Below, piece by piece: positions 33,394 to 42,021 of a stretch of DNA of 64,000 nucleotides. The position numbers and the translations under genes were made by a program. Each line of letters begins with the position of its first letter. The first letter of the stretch is position 1. Source of the DNA: Paracoccus shandongensis (GTDB lineage: Bacteria > Pseudomonadota > Alphaproteobacteria > Rhodobacterales > Rhodobacteraceae); NCBI RefSeq assembly GCF_017315735.1, contig NZ_JAFLRK010000001.1, positions 434,001-498,000 of the forward strand, in the 5' to 3' direction. Below the pieces are notes generated by a model. It was given only the letters and a program-made list of their open reading frames with translations. It searched no databases and was not told the DNA's origin.

Positions 33394-34167
33394 ATGAAAC
33401 TGAATCACGCGACTTTTGGCGATGGTGGCGGCCTGCCGGTCCTGCTGGTCCATGGCCTGTTCGGGCAGGGCCGCAACCTGGGCGCGCTGGCGCGCAGGCT
33501 GGCCGAGGGGCGGCGCGTCGTCACGGTGGACATGCGCAACCACGGCGACAGCTTCCACGATCCCGACCACGGCTATCCGGCGCTGGCGGGCGATCTGGCG
33601 GACGCGATCGCGGATCTGGGGGGCCAGGCCGATCTGGTCGGGCATTCCATGGGCGGCAAGGCGGCGATGGCGCTGGCGCTGACCCGGCCCGGGATGGTGC
33701 GCAAGCTGGCGGTCCTGGACATCGCGCCGGTGGCCTATGGCCATTCGCAGACCGCGCTGATCGACGCGATGGAGGGGCTGGACCTGTCCGCCATCGACCG
33801 CCGCAGCGTCGCCGATGCCGCCCTTGCGGAACGGATCGAGGATGCCGGGGTGCGCGCCTTTCTGCTGCAATCGCTGGACCTGAAGGCGCAACCCAAGGCC
33901 TGGCGGCTGAACCTGGCCGCCCTGCGCGACCAGATGGACCGGCTGGTCGGCTGGCCCGCCGACCTGCCCCGGGCCAGCTTCGACGGCCCGGTGCTGGAGG
34001 TCGCGGGGGAGCGGTCGGACTATGTGACCGCCGAAGGCCAGCAGGCGCTGCGGGATCATTTCCCGCAGGCGCGCATCGTCCGCGTCAAGGGCGCCGGACA
34101 CTGGCTGCACGCCGACGCGCCCGAGGCCGTGGCGCAGATCCTGGTCAGCTTCCTGGGCGAGGGCTGA
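33394..34167 (+). CDS. Alpha/beta-fold hydrolase (YbfF-like esterase)
   Basis: A 257-residue hydrolase. The oxyanion segment is LLVHGLFGQGRNLGALARRLAEG, the nucleophile elbow is GHSMGG with Ser85, and the catalytic histidine lies in VKGAGHWLHAD near the C-terminus. The pattern matches the YbfF group of acyl-CoA esterases, but the substrate is not known. The 3' end overlaps the convergent lipoprotein gene by 23 bp. Confidence 0.9.
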   Translation: MKLNHATFGDGGGLPVLLVHGLFGQGRNLGALARRLAEGRRVVTVDMRNHGDSFHDPDHGYPALAGDLADAIADLGGQADLVGHSMGGKAAMALALTRPGMVRKLAVLDIAPVAYGHSQTALIDAMEGLDLSAIDRRSVADAALAERIEDAGVRAFLLQSLDLKAQPKAWRLNLAALRDQMDRLVGWPADLPRASFDGPVLEVAGERSDYVTAEGQQALRDHFPQARIVRVKGAGHWLHADAPEAVAQILVSFLGEG

Positions 34168-34471
34168 GCGCCCCCCAACAATCCAGGTCAAAGGTCGCGA
34201 CGCCGGTATCGCGCGGCACCTTGGCCGTGGCGCTGTAGGGAATGACCGTGCAGCCCGTCGTATGCGCCGCCGCCTGCTCCATCAGCGGGCGGATCGCCGT
34301 GACCGAGGGACGGGCCACAAAGGTCAGCCGCACGACCTCGGCCCGGTCGTCCTTGTGGAAGACCGCGAAATCCATGCCTTGCAGGCGGATGTCGTGGCGC
34401 ACGGCACCTATCATCCGCAGTGATGGCGTGGCGCAGGCGGCAAGCAGAAGAAGAACAATAAGAACACGCAT
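34145..34471 (-). CDS. Small putative lipoprotein
   Basis: A 108-residue protein with a short signal peptide and lipobox LLAAC (Cys13), so it is likely lipid-anchored. The mature part is not recognised; it contains two further cysteines (TTGCTVI and LDCWG) that could form a disulfide. A perfect TTAA-N7-TTAA CtrA-type box lies 24 to 39 nt upstream of the start, between this gene and the zapA stop. Confidence 0.75.
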   Translation of the reverse strand: MRVLIVLLLLAACATPSLRMIGAVRHDIRLQGMDFAVFHKDDRAEVVRLTFVARPSVTAIRPLMEQAAAHTTGCTVIPYSATAKVPRDTGVATFDLDCWGALSPRPGS

Positions 34472-34494
34472 GACCCCTGTCTGCCACAGGCGCC

Positions 34495-34510
34495 TTAAGG
34501 GCGGGTTAAC
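34495..34510. promoter_or_regulatory. CtrA-type box upstream of the lipoprotein gene
   Basis: TTAAGGGCGGGTTAAC matches the full CtrA consensus TTAA-N7-TTAAC. TTAA is rare in this G+C-rich sequence, so a chance match is unlikely though possible. The site overlaps the zapA stop codon and is close upstream of the minus-strand lipoprotein gene. Confidence 0.5.
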
Positions 34511-34868
34511 GGCCGCCCTGTTCTTCCAGCCTGTCGGCCAGGGATTCGGCCCGCGCAGCCAGTTCGGCCATGGCTTCCTTCAGGTCGGACGGGATCACCG
34601 GAACCTCGACCCGGGTAGGATTGGCCTGCAGGCGGTGCAGGTGACGTTCGGCCTTTTCGGCCCGTTCCTCCAGTGTGGCGACGCGGTCGGCCAGCATCAG
34701 CCCGGCCAGCAGCAGCAGGCGCGGTTCCGGCGTGCGACCCGCCTGCGCCAGGATCTGCTGCGCCTCGGCATCCAGCAGGGCGGCTGCGCGTTGCAGCAGC
34801 CGTTCCTCTCCGTCCTGGGCGGCGACGCGGTATTCCTTGTGCCCGATGATGAAATCGACCTCGGCCAT
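34506..34868 (-). CDS. zapA: Cell division protein ZapA
   Basis: A 120-residue FtsZ-associated protein. The N-terminal globular part ([34 protein letters not shown]) matches ZapA, followed by [31 protein letters not shown], the start of the dimerising coiled coil. It cross-links FtsZ filaments at the division ring. It begins directly after the stop codon of the upstream coiled-coil gene, so both are probably one unit. Confidence 0.9.
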   Translation of the reverse strand: MAEVDFIIGHKEYRVAAQDGEERLLQRAAALLDAEAQQILAQAGRTPEPRLLLLAGLMLADRVATLEERAEKAERHLHRLQANPTRVEVPVIPSDLKEAMAELAARAESLADRLEEQGGR

Positions 34869-35363
34869 CTAGCGGTCCCCCCCTTCTGCATCGGTGTCCT
34901 CGGGGACGCCCCCGGCATCGCCCGCGATCTCGGGCGTGGCGGCGGCGGCCTCGTTCTCGGCCAGCAGGCGCTCGACCTCGGCCAGCAGGGTGCCCAGTTG
35001 CGCGGCCTCGGCGGCGCGGGCGGCGCGCAGGGCCTCGATCTCGGCCTCCAGCGCGACGCTGACAGCCTCGATCCGGTCGCCGTTGCCAGAGGCCGCCTGG
35101 ATCAGCGCGCGATTCGCCGCCGCCAGTTCGTCATTGGCCGCAGCCAGCCGCGCGGCCTGTTCGGCCAGACCAGGTCCGTCCGCGTTATCCCCGCGCTGCG
35201 CCAGCTGCTTCGTCAGCGCCGCGATCTGCGCGTAAGCCTGGTCCAGTTCCGCACGCAGATCCTGGTCAGGGGACGCATGGCCCATGCCGCCGCGATCCAG
35301 GAACTGGTCGATGCGGTCCAGGGCGGCACTGAGGCGGCGTTCGCTGACAGAGATATCGCTCAT
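34869..35363 (-). CDS. Coiled-coil protein encoded with ZapA
   Basis: A 164-residue, alanine- and glutamate-rich protein predicted to be mostly coiled coil ([24 protein letters not shown] and [21 protein letters not shown]), with an acidic C-terminus. No family is recognised. The gene abuts zapA with no gap and comes first in the unit, so a role at the division site, for instance a ZapB-like partner of ZapA, is an inference from context only. Confidence 0.75.
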   Translation of the reverse strand: MSDISVSERRLSAALDRIDQFLDRGGMGHASPDQDLRAELDQAYAQIAALTKQLAQRGDNADGPGLAEQAARLAAANDELAAANRALIQAASGNGDRIEAVSVALEAEIEALRAARAAEAAQLGTLLAEVERLLAENEAAAATPEIAGDAGGVPEDTDAEGGDR

Positions 35364-35480
35364 CGGCGGTCCTTTCGTGGCGTCCACATGGTTGTGGCAT
35401 CGCGACCGCCCCATGACAAGCCTGCCCGCTTGGCGCGCCGCGCGGGGCCGCCTATAAGGCGGGCGACGAAAGGAAGCCCC

Positions 35481-36068
35481 ATGCGCGAAGCCACCATCAC
35501 CCGCACCACCGCCGAAACGCAGATCGAGGTCGCGCTGAACCTCGACGGCACCGGCGTCTATGACAACCAGACGGGGGTGGGCTTTTTCGACCACATGCTG
35601 GACCAGTTGTCGCGCCATTCGCTGATCGACCTGACGATCCGCGCCAAGGGCGACCTGCATGTGGACGACCACCACACGGTCGAGGACACGGGCATCGCCA
35701 TCGGCCAGGCCCTGACCCGCGCGCTTGGCGACAAGAAGGGCATCCGCCGTTACGGCAGCTTCCTGCTGGCCATGGACGATTCACTGGTCCGCGCGGCTCT
35801 GGACCTGTCGGCGCGCCCCTTCCTGGTGTGGAACGTCGATTTCCCGACCGAGAAGATCGGCAGTTTCGACACCCAGCTGGTGCGCGAATTCTTCCAGGCC
35901 CTATCCACCCATGGCGGCATCACCCTGCACGTGGACCGCATCCACGGCATCAACAGCCACCACATCGCCGAGGCCGCCTTCAAGGCCGTGGCCCGCGCCC
36001 TGCGCGAGGCGGTCGAGCCCGATCCGCGCATGGCGGGCGTGCTGCCCTCGACCAAGGGGGCGCTGTGA
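35481..36068 (+). CDS. hisB: Imidazoleglycerol-phosphate dehydratase
   Basis: Sixth step of histidine synthesis, a manganese enzyme. The product is 195 residues, the monofunctional form. The metal motifs [25 protein letters not shown] and [13 protein letters not shown] are all present, together with DLSARPF. The ATG at 35481 follows AAAGGAAG. The stop and the hisH start share one base (TGATG). Confidence 0.96.
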   Translation: MREATITRTTAETQIEVALNLDGTGVYDNQTGVGFFDHMLDQLSRHSLIDLTIRAKGDLHVDDHHTVEDTGIAIGQALTRALGDKKGIRRYGSFLLAMDDSLVRAALDLSARPFLVWNVDFPTEKIGSFDTQLVREFFQALSTHGGITLHVDRIHGINSHHIAEAAFKAVARALREAVEPDPRMAGVLPSTKGAL

Positions 36069-36697
36069 TGCGGGTCGCGCTGGTCGATTACGAAAGCGGC
36101 AACCTGCATTCGGCGGAAAAGGCGTTCCAGCTGATGGGCCGAGAGGCGGGCGCCGAGATCGTCGTGACGGCGGACCCCGCCGTGGCGGCGCGAGCCGACC
36201 GGATCGTGCTGCCGGGCGACGGCGCCTTTCCCGCCTGCCGCACCGCCCTGGGCGAGGTCGATGGCATGGCCGAGGCGCTGCGCGAGGCCGTGCTGGCGCG
36301 CGGCGTGCCCTTCATGGGCATCTGCGTGGGGATGCAGATGCTGGCGACCACGGGGCATGAATACCGCGAAACGGCGGGCCTGGACTGGATCGGTGGAGAG
36401 GTTGTGGCCATCGCGGCACCGGGCCTCAAGGTGCCGCACATGGGCTGGAACGACCTGGTGATCGACAAGCCCCATCCGGTGCTGGAGGGGATCGCCACTG
36501 GCGACCACGCCTATTTCGTCCACAGCTGGCAGTTCCGGGTGGCGGATCCGTCGCATCTGCTGGCCCATGTCGATTACGGCGGGCCGGTCACGGCGGTGGT
36601 GGGGCGCGACAATATCGTGGGCACGCAGTTCCACCCGGAAAAGTCCCAGGCCGTCGGTCTGCGCCTGATCGCCAACTTCCTGCGCTGGAATCCCTGA
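36068..36697 (+). CDS. hisH: Imidazole glycerol phosphate synthase, glutamine amidotransferase subunit
   Basis: Supplies ammonia to HisF in histidine and purine-linked metabolism. The product is 209 residues. The catalytic triad is Cys86 in GICVGMQ plus His and Glu in FHPEKSQ near the C-terminus; DYESGNLHSAEKAF at the start is also typical. hisA and hisF, often next in the order, are not here: the following gene encodes a Hint-domain protein. Confidence 0.96.
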   Translation: MRVALVDYESGNLHSAEKAFQLMGREAGAEIVVTADPAVAARADRIVLPGDGAFPACRTALGEVDGMAEALREAVLARGVPFMGICVGMQMLATTGHEYRETAGLDWIGGEVVAIAAPGLKVPHMGWNDLVIDKPHPVLEGIATGDHAYFVHSWQFRVADPSHLLAHVDYGGPVTAVVGRDNIVGTQFHPEKSQAVGLRLIANFLRWNP

Positions 36698-36735
36698 CGG
36701 AAAATCCTGCGTCATTCACACCCTGTAAACCGACA

Positions 36736-36751
36736 TTAACCCTTTGTTAAC
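36736..36751 (+). promoter_or_regulatory. CtrA-type box upstream of the Hint-domain gene
   Basis: TTAACCCTTTGTTAAC is a perfect match to the CtrA full-site consensus TTAA-N7-TTAAC, 64 nt before the ATG of the Hint-domain gene and just after hisH. It would place that gene under the CtrA phosphorelay, which in Rhodobacterales controls motility, GTA and related functions. Confidence 0.6.
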
Positions 36752-36814
36752 CGTTTGCCGGTATCCCCGGGCAGACGGCTGTTTCCGGCCATTCATGACG
36801 GGACGACGGGTGTA

Positions 36815-37978
36815 ATGGCTTACGAGTCTTATCAGTTGACGATGCTGACCTTTGGTCAGCCTGTTACCACCCTGGGCGAACCCGAGGAGGCGACGGGACA
36901 AGCCCCCTGGTCGAATGTCAGGGGCACCATCGACATGACGGGCGCGAGGGTCTCGGCCATCACGATCAGCGATGACGACGCCCTTTTTCATAACGGCCGC
37001 TATGGGTCCGACACGACCGGCCAGACCCTGACAACGCCCGTCACCTTCGGCAACGATGAGGCGCCGACCCCGGCGGGAACGGCGCTCGCGTTCTACAACT
37101 CTTCGGTCATACGGACCCCGAACGCCGATGGCGGCTTTGACGAATTCATGGTGCTGTTTCCCCGACAGCTGGAACCGGACAAGTTCGGCTCGGAACTGGG
37201 TGGACGGTATTCGGTCCTGGTGATGCCGATTGCCCGTCCGGACGGAACCCATCCCATCTTCAGCCTGGCAAAGGCCCATACCTTCAAGGCGATCCATATC
37301 ATTGGGCGCAACAACGATTCGGTCGTCTATGCGCCGCTTGCCACGGGTGCCGTGCCCTGCTTTGCCATGGACACCCTGATCGACACCGTGACCGGCCCCC
37401 GCCCGGTCGAGGCGCTGCAACCCGGCGACCTGATCCTGACGCGGGACCACGGGCCGCAGGTGCTTCGCTGGCAGGGCGGCACGCAGGTCACGCGCGAAGG
37501 GCTGGAGACGCGGCCGAACCTGCGCCCGATCCTGATCCGCCAGGGCGCGCTTGGCGCGGGCAGCCCCCGTCGCGACCTGGTGGTCTCGCCCCAGCACCGG
37601 ATCCTGGTCCGATCCCGCATCGCGCACCGGCTGTTCCAGGATGCCGAGATCCTGGTGGCGGCCAAGCACCTGGTGGGACTGCCCGGGATCGAGGTGATCG
37701 TCCCGGCCCAGGGCGTGCGCTATTTCCACCTGCTGTTCGACCGGCACGAGATCGTCATGTCGGAGGGCGCCTGGTCGGAAAGCCTTTACACCGGCCCCGA
37801 GGCCCTGAAATCCGTCAGCGACGCGGCGCGCCGGGAAATCCTGGCCTTGTTCCCCGAACTGGTCCGGGGCACCGCCCCGGCGCCCGCCCGCCGGTTGCTG
37901 ACCGGGCGCGAGGCCAGGCAACTGTCGGAACGCCAGTCGCGAAACATCGGCAAGCGATCCCTGGTCGAGCCCCTGTAG
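36815..37978 (+). CDS. Hint-domain protein with an unknown N-terminal domain
   Basis: A 387-residue protein. Residues 1 to about 178 form an unrecognised beta-rich domain without an evident signal peptide. From residue 181 a Hedgehog/intein (Hint) module begins: PCFAMDTLIDTVTGPRPVEALQ with the block A cysteine at 182, GDLILTRDHGPQVLRW, and a block-B-like VVSPQHRILV with His261. Proteins of this Hint_2 type are common in Rhodobacterales and often secreted; their function is unknown. Whether this one cleaves itself at Cys182 cannot be read from sequence. No strong ribosome site precedes the ATG. Confidence 0.85.
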   Translation: MAYESYQLTMLTFGQPVTTLGEPEEATGQAPWSNVRGTIDMTGARVSAITISDDDALFHNGRYGSDTTGQTLTTPVTFGNDEAPTPAGTALAFYNSSVIRTPNADGGFDEFMVLFPRQLEPDKFGSELGGRYSVLVMPIARPDGTHPIFSLAKAHTFKAIHIIGRNNDSVVYAPLATGAVPCFAMDTLIDTVTGPRPVEALQPGDLILTRDHGPQVLRWQGGTQVTREGLETRPNLRPILIRQGALGAGSPRRDLVVSPQHRILVRSRIAHRLFQDAEILVAAKHLVGLPGIEVIVPAQGVRYFHLLFDRHEIVMSEGAWSESLYTGPEALKSVSDAARREILALFPELVRGTAPAPARRLLTGREARQLSERQSRNIGKRSLVEPL

Positions 37979-37984
37979 GGCGGA

Positions 37985-38007
37985 TGTCCCCGAAAGCGCC
38001 GGGGACA
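37985..38007. terminator. Bidirectional terminator hairpin
   Basis: TGTCCCCG and CGGGGACA form a perfect 8-bp stem with a 7-nt loop in the 36-bp gap between the convergent Hint-domain and 5'-nucleotidase genes. No T-run is present on either side. Confidence 0.55.
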
Positions 38008-38014
38008 GTGCCTG

Positions 38015-39616
38015 TCACTTGATGGTGATGCGGCCGTCCAGGGCGGGCTTGTAGGGCCCTTCCTGCGCGCCCAGATAGGCCGCGACCACCTCGGCCAGAT
38101 CGGGACCGAAGTCATAGGCGTTCTGGGCCTTCGTCTCGAAGACCTCATAGCCGTCGCCGCCTGCCCGCATGTAGTTGTTCGACACCACGCCATAGGTCGC
38201 GGCGAGGTCGATGGGCTTCCATTCGCCATCCGCCCGCACCATCACGTCGCTGATCCGCTTGCCCGCCTCGGCCGCGGGATCGACGGCGTATTTCAGCCCG
38301 GCAACCTGCGCGAAACGGCCCGCGCCTTCCTCGTACTGGCTGGCGCCGTTCTCCAGCGCCGCCACGACATCGGCACCCTTCAGCTGAAAGGTCGCCAGCG
38401 TGTTCTGGAACGGCAGGACGGTGTAAACCTCGCCCATCGATACCGGCCCCTGGTCGATCGAGGCGCGCAGCCCCCCGCCATTGGCGATGGCGATGGTCAT
38501 GCCCTGGTCCTTGACGCGGTCCAGCATCGCCTCGGCCACCAGGTTGCCCATCTCGCATTCGCGGGCGCGGCAACTGGTGCGGTCGCCGTCGATGGGGGCG
38601 GCGGTTTCCGCGACGATCTTCTGGCGAAGCTCCTCGATGGGCGCGGCCATGTCCTTCACGCGGGCGGCGATGGCTTCGTCCTCGGGAACGGACTTGTCCA
38701 GCAGGATTGGCTCGCCCTCGGCCTTGGTCAGCTTGCCCTTGTCGTCAAAGGTCAGCGTCAGGTGGCCCAGGTATTTGGAATAGGCATAGGCGGTGGCAAC
38801 CGGAACCTCGGTCCCGTCCGGCCCGGCGACCATCGTGGGATAGGGCCCCTCGGCATCCTCCATGTCGCCCAGCAGCGTGTGGGAATGGCCGCCGATGATC
38901 GCGTCGATCCCCGGCACCTCTTTCGCAAACTCCTGGTCGCGCCCATAGCCGACGTGCGTCAGCGCGATGATCTTGTCGACGCCTTGGTCGGTCAGTTCCT
39001 GCACATCGGCCTTGAGGCTTTCGATGTCGTCCTGGAAGATCACGCTCGGGCCCGGGGAGGCCGTTTCCGGCGTGTCCATCGCCAGGGCCGAGACGATGCC
39101 GATCTTCTCGCCGCCCACGTCAAGGGTAATCGCACCATCCACCTTGCCCTTCAGCACGTTCGACTGCGACAGGTCCAGGTTGCCGGACACGACCGGGAAC
39201 TGCACCCCGTCGGCCAAGACGGCCAGCCCTTCGGGGCCGTCGTCGAATTCGTGGTTGCCGACCGCCATGGCGTCATAGCCGATGGCGGTCATGAACTCGA
39301 CCACATCCTTGCCCTTGTAGGTCGTGTAGAACAGCGATCCCTGGTACTGGTCGCCCGCGTCCAGCACGATCACGTTGCCGCCCTCGGCCCGGATCCGGTC
39401 ACGCAACTCCTTGACCTTGGAAGCCACGCGCGCCACGCCGCCGAAGCATTCGCCCGCATCCTTCGCTTCCTGGTCGCAGGTGCTGTCGTATTCGTTGATC
39501 GCCTCAATCCGGCTGTGCAGGTCGTTGGTGTGGAGGATATGCAGCACCGTTTCGGCCTGCGCCGATCCTGCGAAAAGCGCCGCGACGGATACGGCGGTCA
39601 AAAGGCGGAATGCCAT
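38015..39616 (-). CDS. Periplasmic 5'-nucleotidase / UshA-type metallophosphatase
   Basis: A 533-residue exported enzyme that dephosphorylates extracellular nucleotides. The signal peptide ends near residue 21 (AGSAQA). The N-terminal metallophosphatase domain has HTNDLHSR, DAGDQYQG, GNHEFDDG and GGHSHTLL; the C-terminal 5'-nucleotidase domain has the GGLRASIDQGP segment and the substrate-binding VSNNYMRAGGDGY. It could feed nucleosides to the purine routes encoded earlier in the window, though the genes are far apart. Confidence 0.92.
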   Translation of the reverse strand: MAFRLLTAVSVAALFAGSAQAETVLHILHTNDLHSRIEAINEYDSTCDQEAKDAGECFGGVARVASKVKELRDRIRAEGGNVIVLDAGDQYQGSLFYTTYKGKDVVEFMTAIGYDAMAVGNHEFDDGPEGLAVLADGVQFPVVSGNLDLSQSNVLKGKVDGAITLDVGGEKIGIVSALAMDTPETASPGPSVIFQDDIESLKADVQELTDQGVDKIIALTHVGYGRDQEFAKEVPGIDAIIGGHSHTLLGDMEDAEGPYPTMVAGPDGTEVPVATAYAYSKYLGHLTLTFDDKGKLTKAEGEPILLDKSVPEDEAIAARVKDMAAPIEELRQKIVAETAAPIDGDRTSCRARECEMGNLVAEAMLDRVKDQGMTIAIANGGGLRASIDQGPVSMGEVYTVLPFQNTLATFQLKGADVVAALENGASQYEEGAGRFAQVAGLKYAVDPAAEAGKRISDVMVRADGEWKPIDLAATYGVVSNNYMRAGGDGYEVFETKAQNAYDFGPDLAEVVAAYLGAQEGPYKPALDGRITIK

Positions 39617-39742
39617 TGGTGATTCCTTTCTTGTCCCTGGGGCTGAAAGGAAGATTGGCGCAGCCCGGCCCGGGGGTCAAATGACGGAATCTTGGCAATC
39701 CCCTCCCTTGACCCGCTGCATGGCGCCGGGGCAAATGCCGCC

Positions 39743-40078
39743 ATGATGATCTTCAAGGTTTTCCGCCCGGCGGAATGGGAACAGCTTCGGGCCGATGGCT
39801 CGACATTGGGCGCGCCGGTCGATCTGGCCGACGGCTTCGTGCATTTCTCGACCGCCGCGCAGCTTGGCGCGACGCTGTCCCGGCATTTCGCCGCCGAGGG
39901 CGATCTGGTGCTGCTGGCCTGCGATCCTGCCCGCTTCGGCGACGATCTTCGGTGGGAACCGTCGCGCGGCGGCGACCTGTTTCCGCATCTTTACCGCGCG
40001 CTGCGGCTGGACGACATCGCCTGGTCGCGCGGCATCCTGCCTGGCGCGAATGGCCACGACACGGGACCGCTGGAATGA
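39743..40078 (+). CDS. DUF952-family protein
   Basis: A 111-residue protein with the DUF952 pattern: [46 protein letters not shown] and [10 protein letters not shown]. The family resembles glutathione-S-transferase-like or ADP-ribosyltransferase-like folds in comparisons, but its function is not established. Two adjacent ATGs are possible starts. The stop overlaps the pyrD start (ATGA). Confidence 0.88.
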   Translation: MMIFKVFRPAEWEQLRADGSTLGAPVDLADGFVHFSTAAQLGATLSRHFAAEGDLVLLACDPARFGDDLRWEPSRGGDLFPHLYRALRLDDIAWSRGILPGANGHDTGPLE

Positions 40079-41139
40079 CGCTTGTGGAAAAGATCGGCCT
40101 GGCCGCCCTGCACCGGCTGGACCCGGAACGCGCGCACGACCTGTCGATCCGCGCCCTTGCCTCGGGGCTGGTGCCGCTGCCCGGGGCGCCGGTCACGTCC
40201 GACAGGCTTCGCACCCGGCTTGCGGGGCTGGACCTGCCGAACCCGGTCGGGCTTGCGGCGGGCTATGACAAGAACGCGAAAGCCGTGGCCCCCCTGATGC
40301 GGGCGGGCTTCGGTTTCATCGAGCTGGGCGCGGCCACGCCCCGCCCGCAGCCCGGCAATCCGCAGCCCCGCCTGTTCCGCCTGACCGGCGACCGGGCGAT
40401 CATCAACCGCTTCGGCTTCAACAACGAAGGCGCGCGGGCGATTGCCGCGCGCCTGGAGGCCCGGCCCAAGGGGATCCCGGTCGGGCTGAACATCGGCGCG
40501 AACAAGGACAGCACGGACCGCGCCGCCGACTTCGCAGCCGTGGTGGAGATCGCCGGAGCCTCGGCCGATTTCCTGACCGTCAACGTGTCCTCTCCCAACA
40601 CTGAACGCCTGCGGGACCTGCAGGGCGCGGATGCCCTGGCGGCGCTGTTGCAGGGTGTCCTGCAGGCGCGCGACCGGCTGCCGCAGCGCCGCCCGGTCTT
40701 CCTGAAGATCGCCCCCGACTTGGACGACCCCGAGATCGCGGACATCGCCGCCGTCGCCCGCGCGTGCGGGATCGACGGCATCATCGCGACGAACACGACC
40801 CTGTCGCGCGACGGCCTGTCCAGCCCGCACGCATCCCAGACCGGCGGGTTGTCAGGCCAGCCGCTTTTCCAGCGATCCACGGTCGTCCTGGCAAAGCTTT
40901 ATCGCGCCACGGACGGCGCGATCCCCCTGATCGGCGTCGGCGGCATCGCCTCGGCGGGGGATGCGTGGGAAAAGATCCGTGCGGGGGCCAGCGCGGTGCA
41001 GATCTATTCGGCGCTCATCTACCAAGGCTTTTCGCTGGTCACGCAGATCGCGAAGGGCCTGGACGAACGCCTGCGCGCCGAGAGCATAACCCTCGACGAG
41101 TTACGCGGCAGCGGCGTCGACGACTGGCTTCAAAGATAG
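40075..41139 (+). CDS. pyrD: Dihydroorotate dehydrogenase (quinone), class 2
   Basis: Membrane-associated flavoenzyme of pyrimidine synthesis that oxidises dihydroorotate with ubiquinone. The product is 354 residues, with the N-terminal helical membrane-contact region ([24 protein letters not shown]), [24 protein letters not shown] with the catalytic serine of class 2, and [21 protein letters not shown] with the FMN phosphate loop. It overlaps the convergent cysE stop by 10 bp. Confidence 0.96.
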   Translation: MTLVEKIGLAALHRLDPERAHDLSIRALASGLVPLPGAPVTSDRLRTRLAGLDLPNPVGLAAGYDKNAKAVAPLMRAGFGFIELGAATPRPQPGNPQPRLFRLTGDRAIINRFGFNNEGARAIAARLEARPKGIPVGLNIGANKDSTDRAADFAAVVEIAGASADFLTVNVSSPNTERLRDLQGADALAALLQGVLQARDRLPQRRPVFLKIAPDLDDPEIADIAAVARACGIDGIIATNTTLSRDGLSSPHASQTGGLSGQPLFQRSTVVLAKLYRATDGAIPLIGVGGIASAGDAWEKIRAGASAVQIYSALIYQGFSLVTQIAKGLDERLRAESITLDELRGSGVDDWLQR

Positions 41140-41954
41140 TCGTCAAGGCCCAGCAGCTGGTTCATGCTGTGCGACGGTTCGGAACACCCGGCGTCGCCAA
41201 TGACCCGCGCGGGCACGCCCGCGACGGTCTTGCAGGACGGCACCTCGTGCAGCACGACCGAACCGGCGGCGATGCGCGAATGGTGGCCCACGCGGATGTT
41301 GCCCAGGACCTTGGCCCCTGCCCCGATCATCACCCCGTCGCCGATCTTGGGATGGCGGTCACCGTCTTCCTTGCCGGTGCCGCCCAGCGTGACGGAATGC
41401 AGCATCGACACGTCGTTGCCGACGGTCGCCGTTTCGCCGATGACGATGGAATGGGCATGGTCGATCATCACGCCCGTGCCGATGGTCGCCGCCGGATGGA
41501 TGTCCACCCCAAAGCATTCCGAACAGCGCATCTGCACGAAATAGGCCATGTCGCACCGTTCCTGCTGCCACAGCCAATGCGCCATGCGATAGGCCTGCAA
41601 CGCCTGGAAGCCCTTGAAGAACAGGATCGGCTGCAACAGCCGGTGCGTCGCCGGATCGCGGTCATAGACCGCCATCAGGTCGGCGCGCGCCGCATCCCCC
41701 AGTTCGGGCGCGCTGCGATAGGCCTGGTCCGCGATCTCGCGCAGGATCTGCTCGCTCATCTCGCCGCTGGCCAGCTTCAGCGAAAAGCGATAAGCCAGCG
41801 CGGCCTCCAGGCTGGGATGATGCAGCAGCCCCGCATGGATCAACGCGCCCAGCAGCGGTTCGTCCCGGACCGCCGCCCGCGCCTCGTCGCGCAACTGCGA
41901 CCAGATCGCGTCGCGATCAAGTCCCAGGGTCTTCTTGGTGCCTTGCATAGTCAT
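41130..41954 (-). CDS. cysE: Serine O-acetyltransferase
   Basis: First step of cysteine synthesis, acetylating serine. The product is 274 residues. The N-terminal helical domain ([25 protein letters not shown]) precedes a left-handed beta-helix of hexapeptide repeats with the catalytic segment [20 protein letters not shown], then [20 protein letters not shown] and AGVPARVIG. The start is MTMQ at 41954, with another ATG two codons later. The C-terminal tail is intact, so regulation by cysteine is possible. It lies directly beside the GTA cluster, 67 bp from the DUF2793 gene. Confidence 0.94.
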   Translation of the reverse strand: MTMQGTKKTLGLDRDAIWSQLRDEARAAVRDEPLLGALIHAGLLHHPSLEAALAYRFSLKLASGEMSEQILREIADQAYRSAPELGDAARADLMAVYDRDPATHRLLQPILFFKGFQALQAYRMAHWLWQQERCDMAYFVQMRCSECFGVDIHPAATIGTGVMIDHAHSIVIGETATVGNDVSMLHSVTLGGTGKEDGDRHPKIGDGVMIGAGAKVLGNIRVGHHSRIAAGSVVLHEVPSCKTVAGVPARVIGDAGCSEPSHSMNQLLGLDDYL

Positions 41955-42021
41955 GCCGTCGGTCCGCGCCAGTGTTCCGCCCTTCTTAGCGCGAACCGGC
42001 GGCAGAGGAAAGGACGACCCG

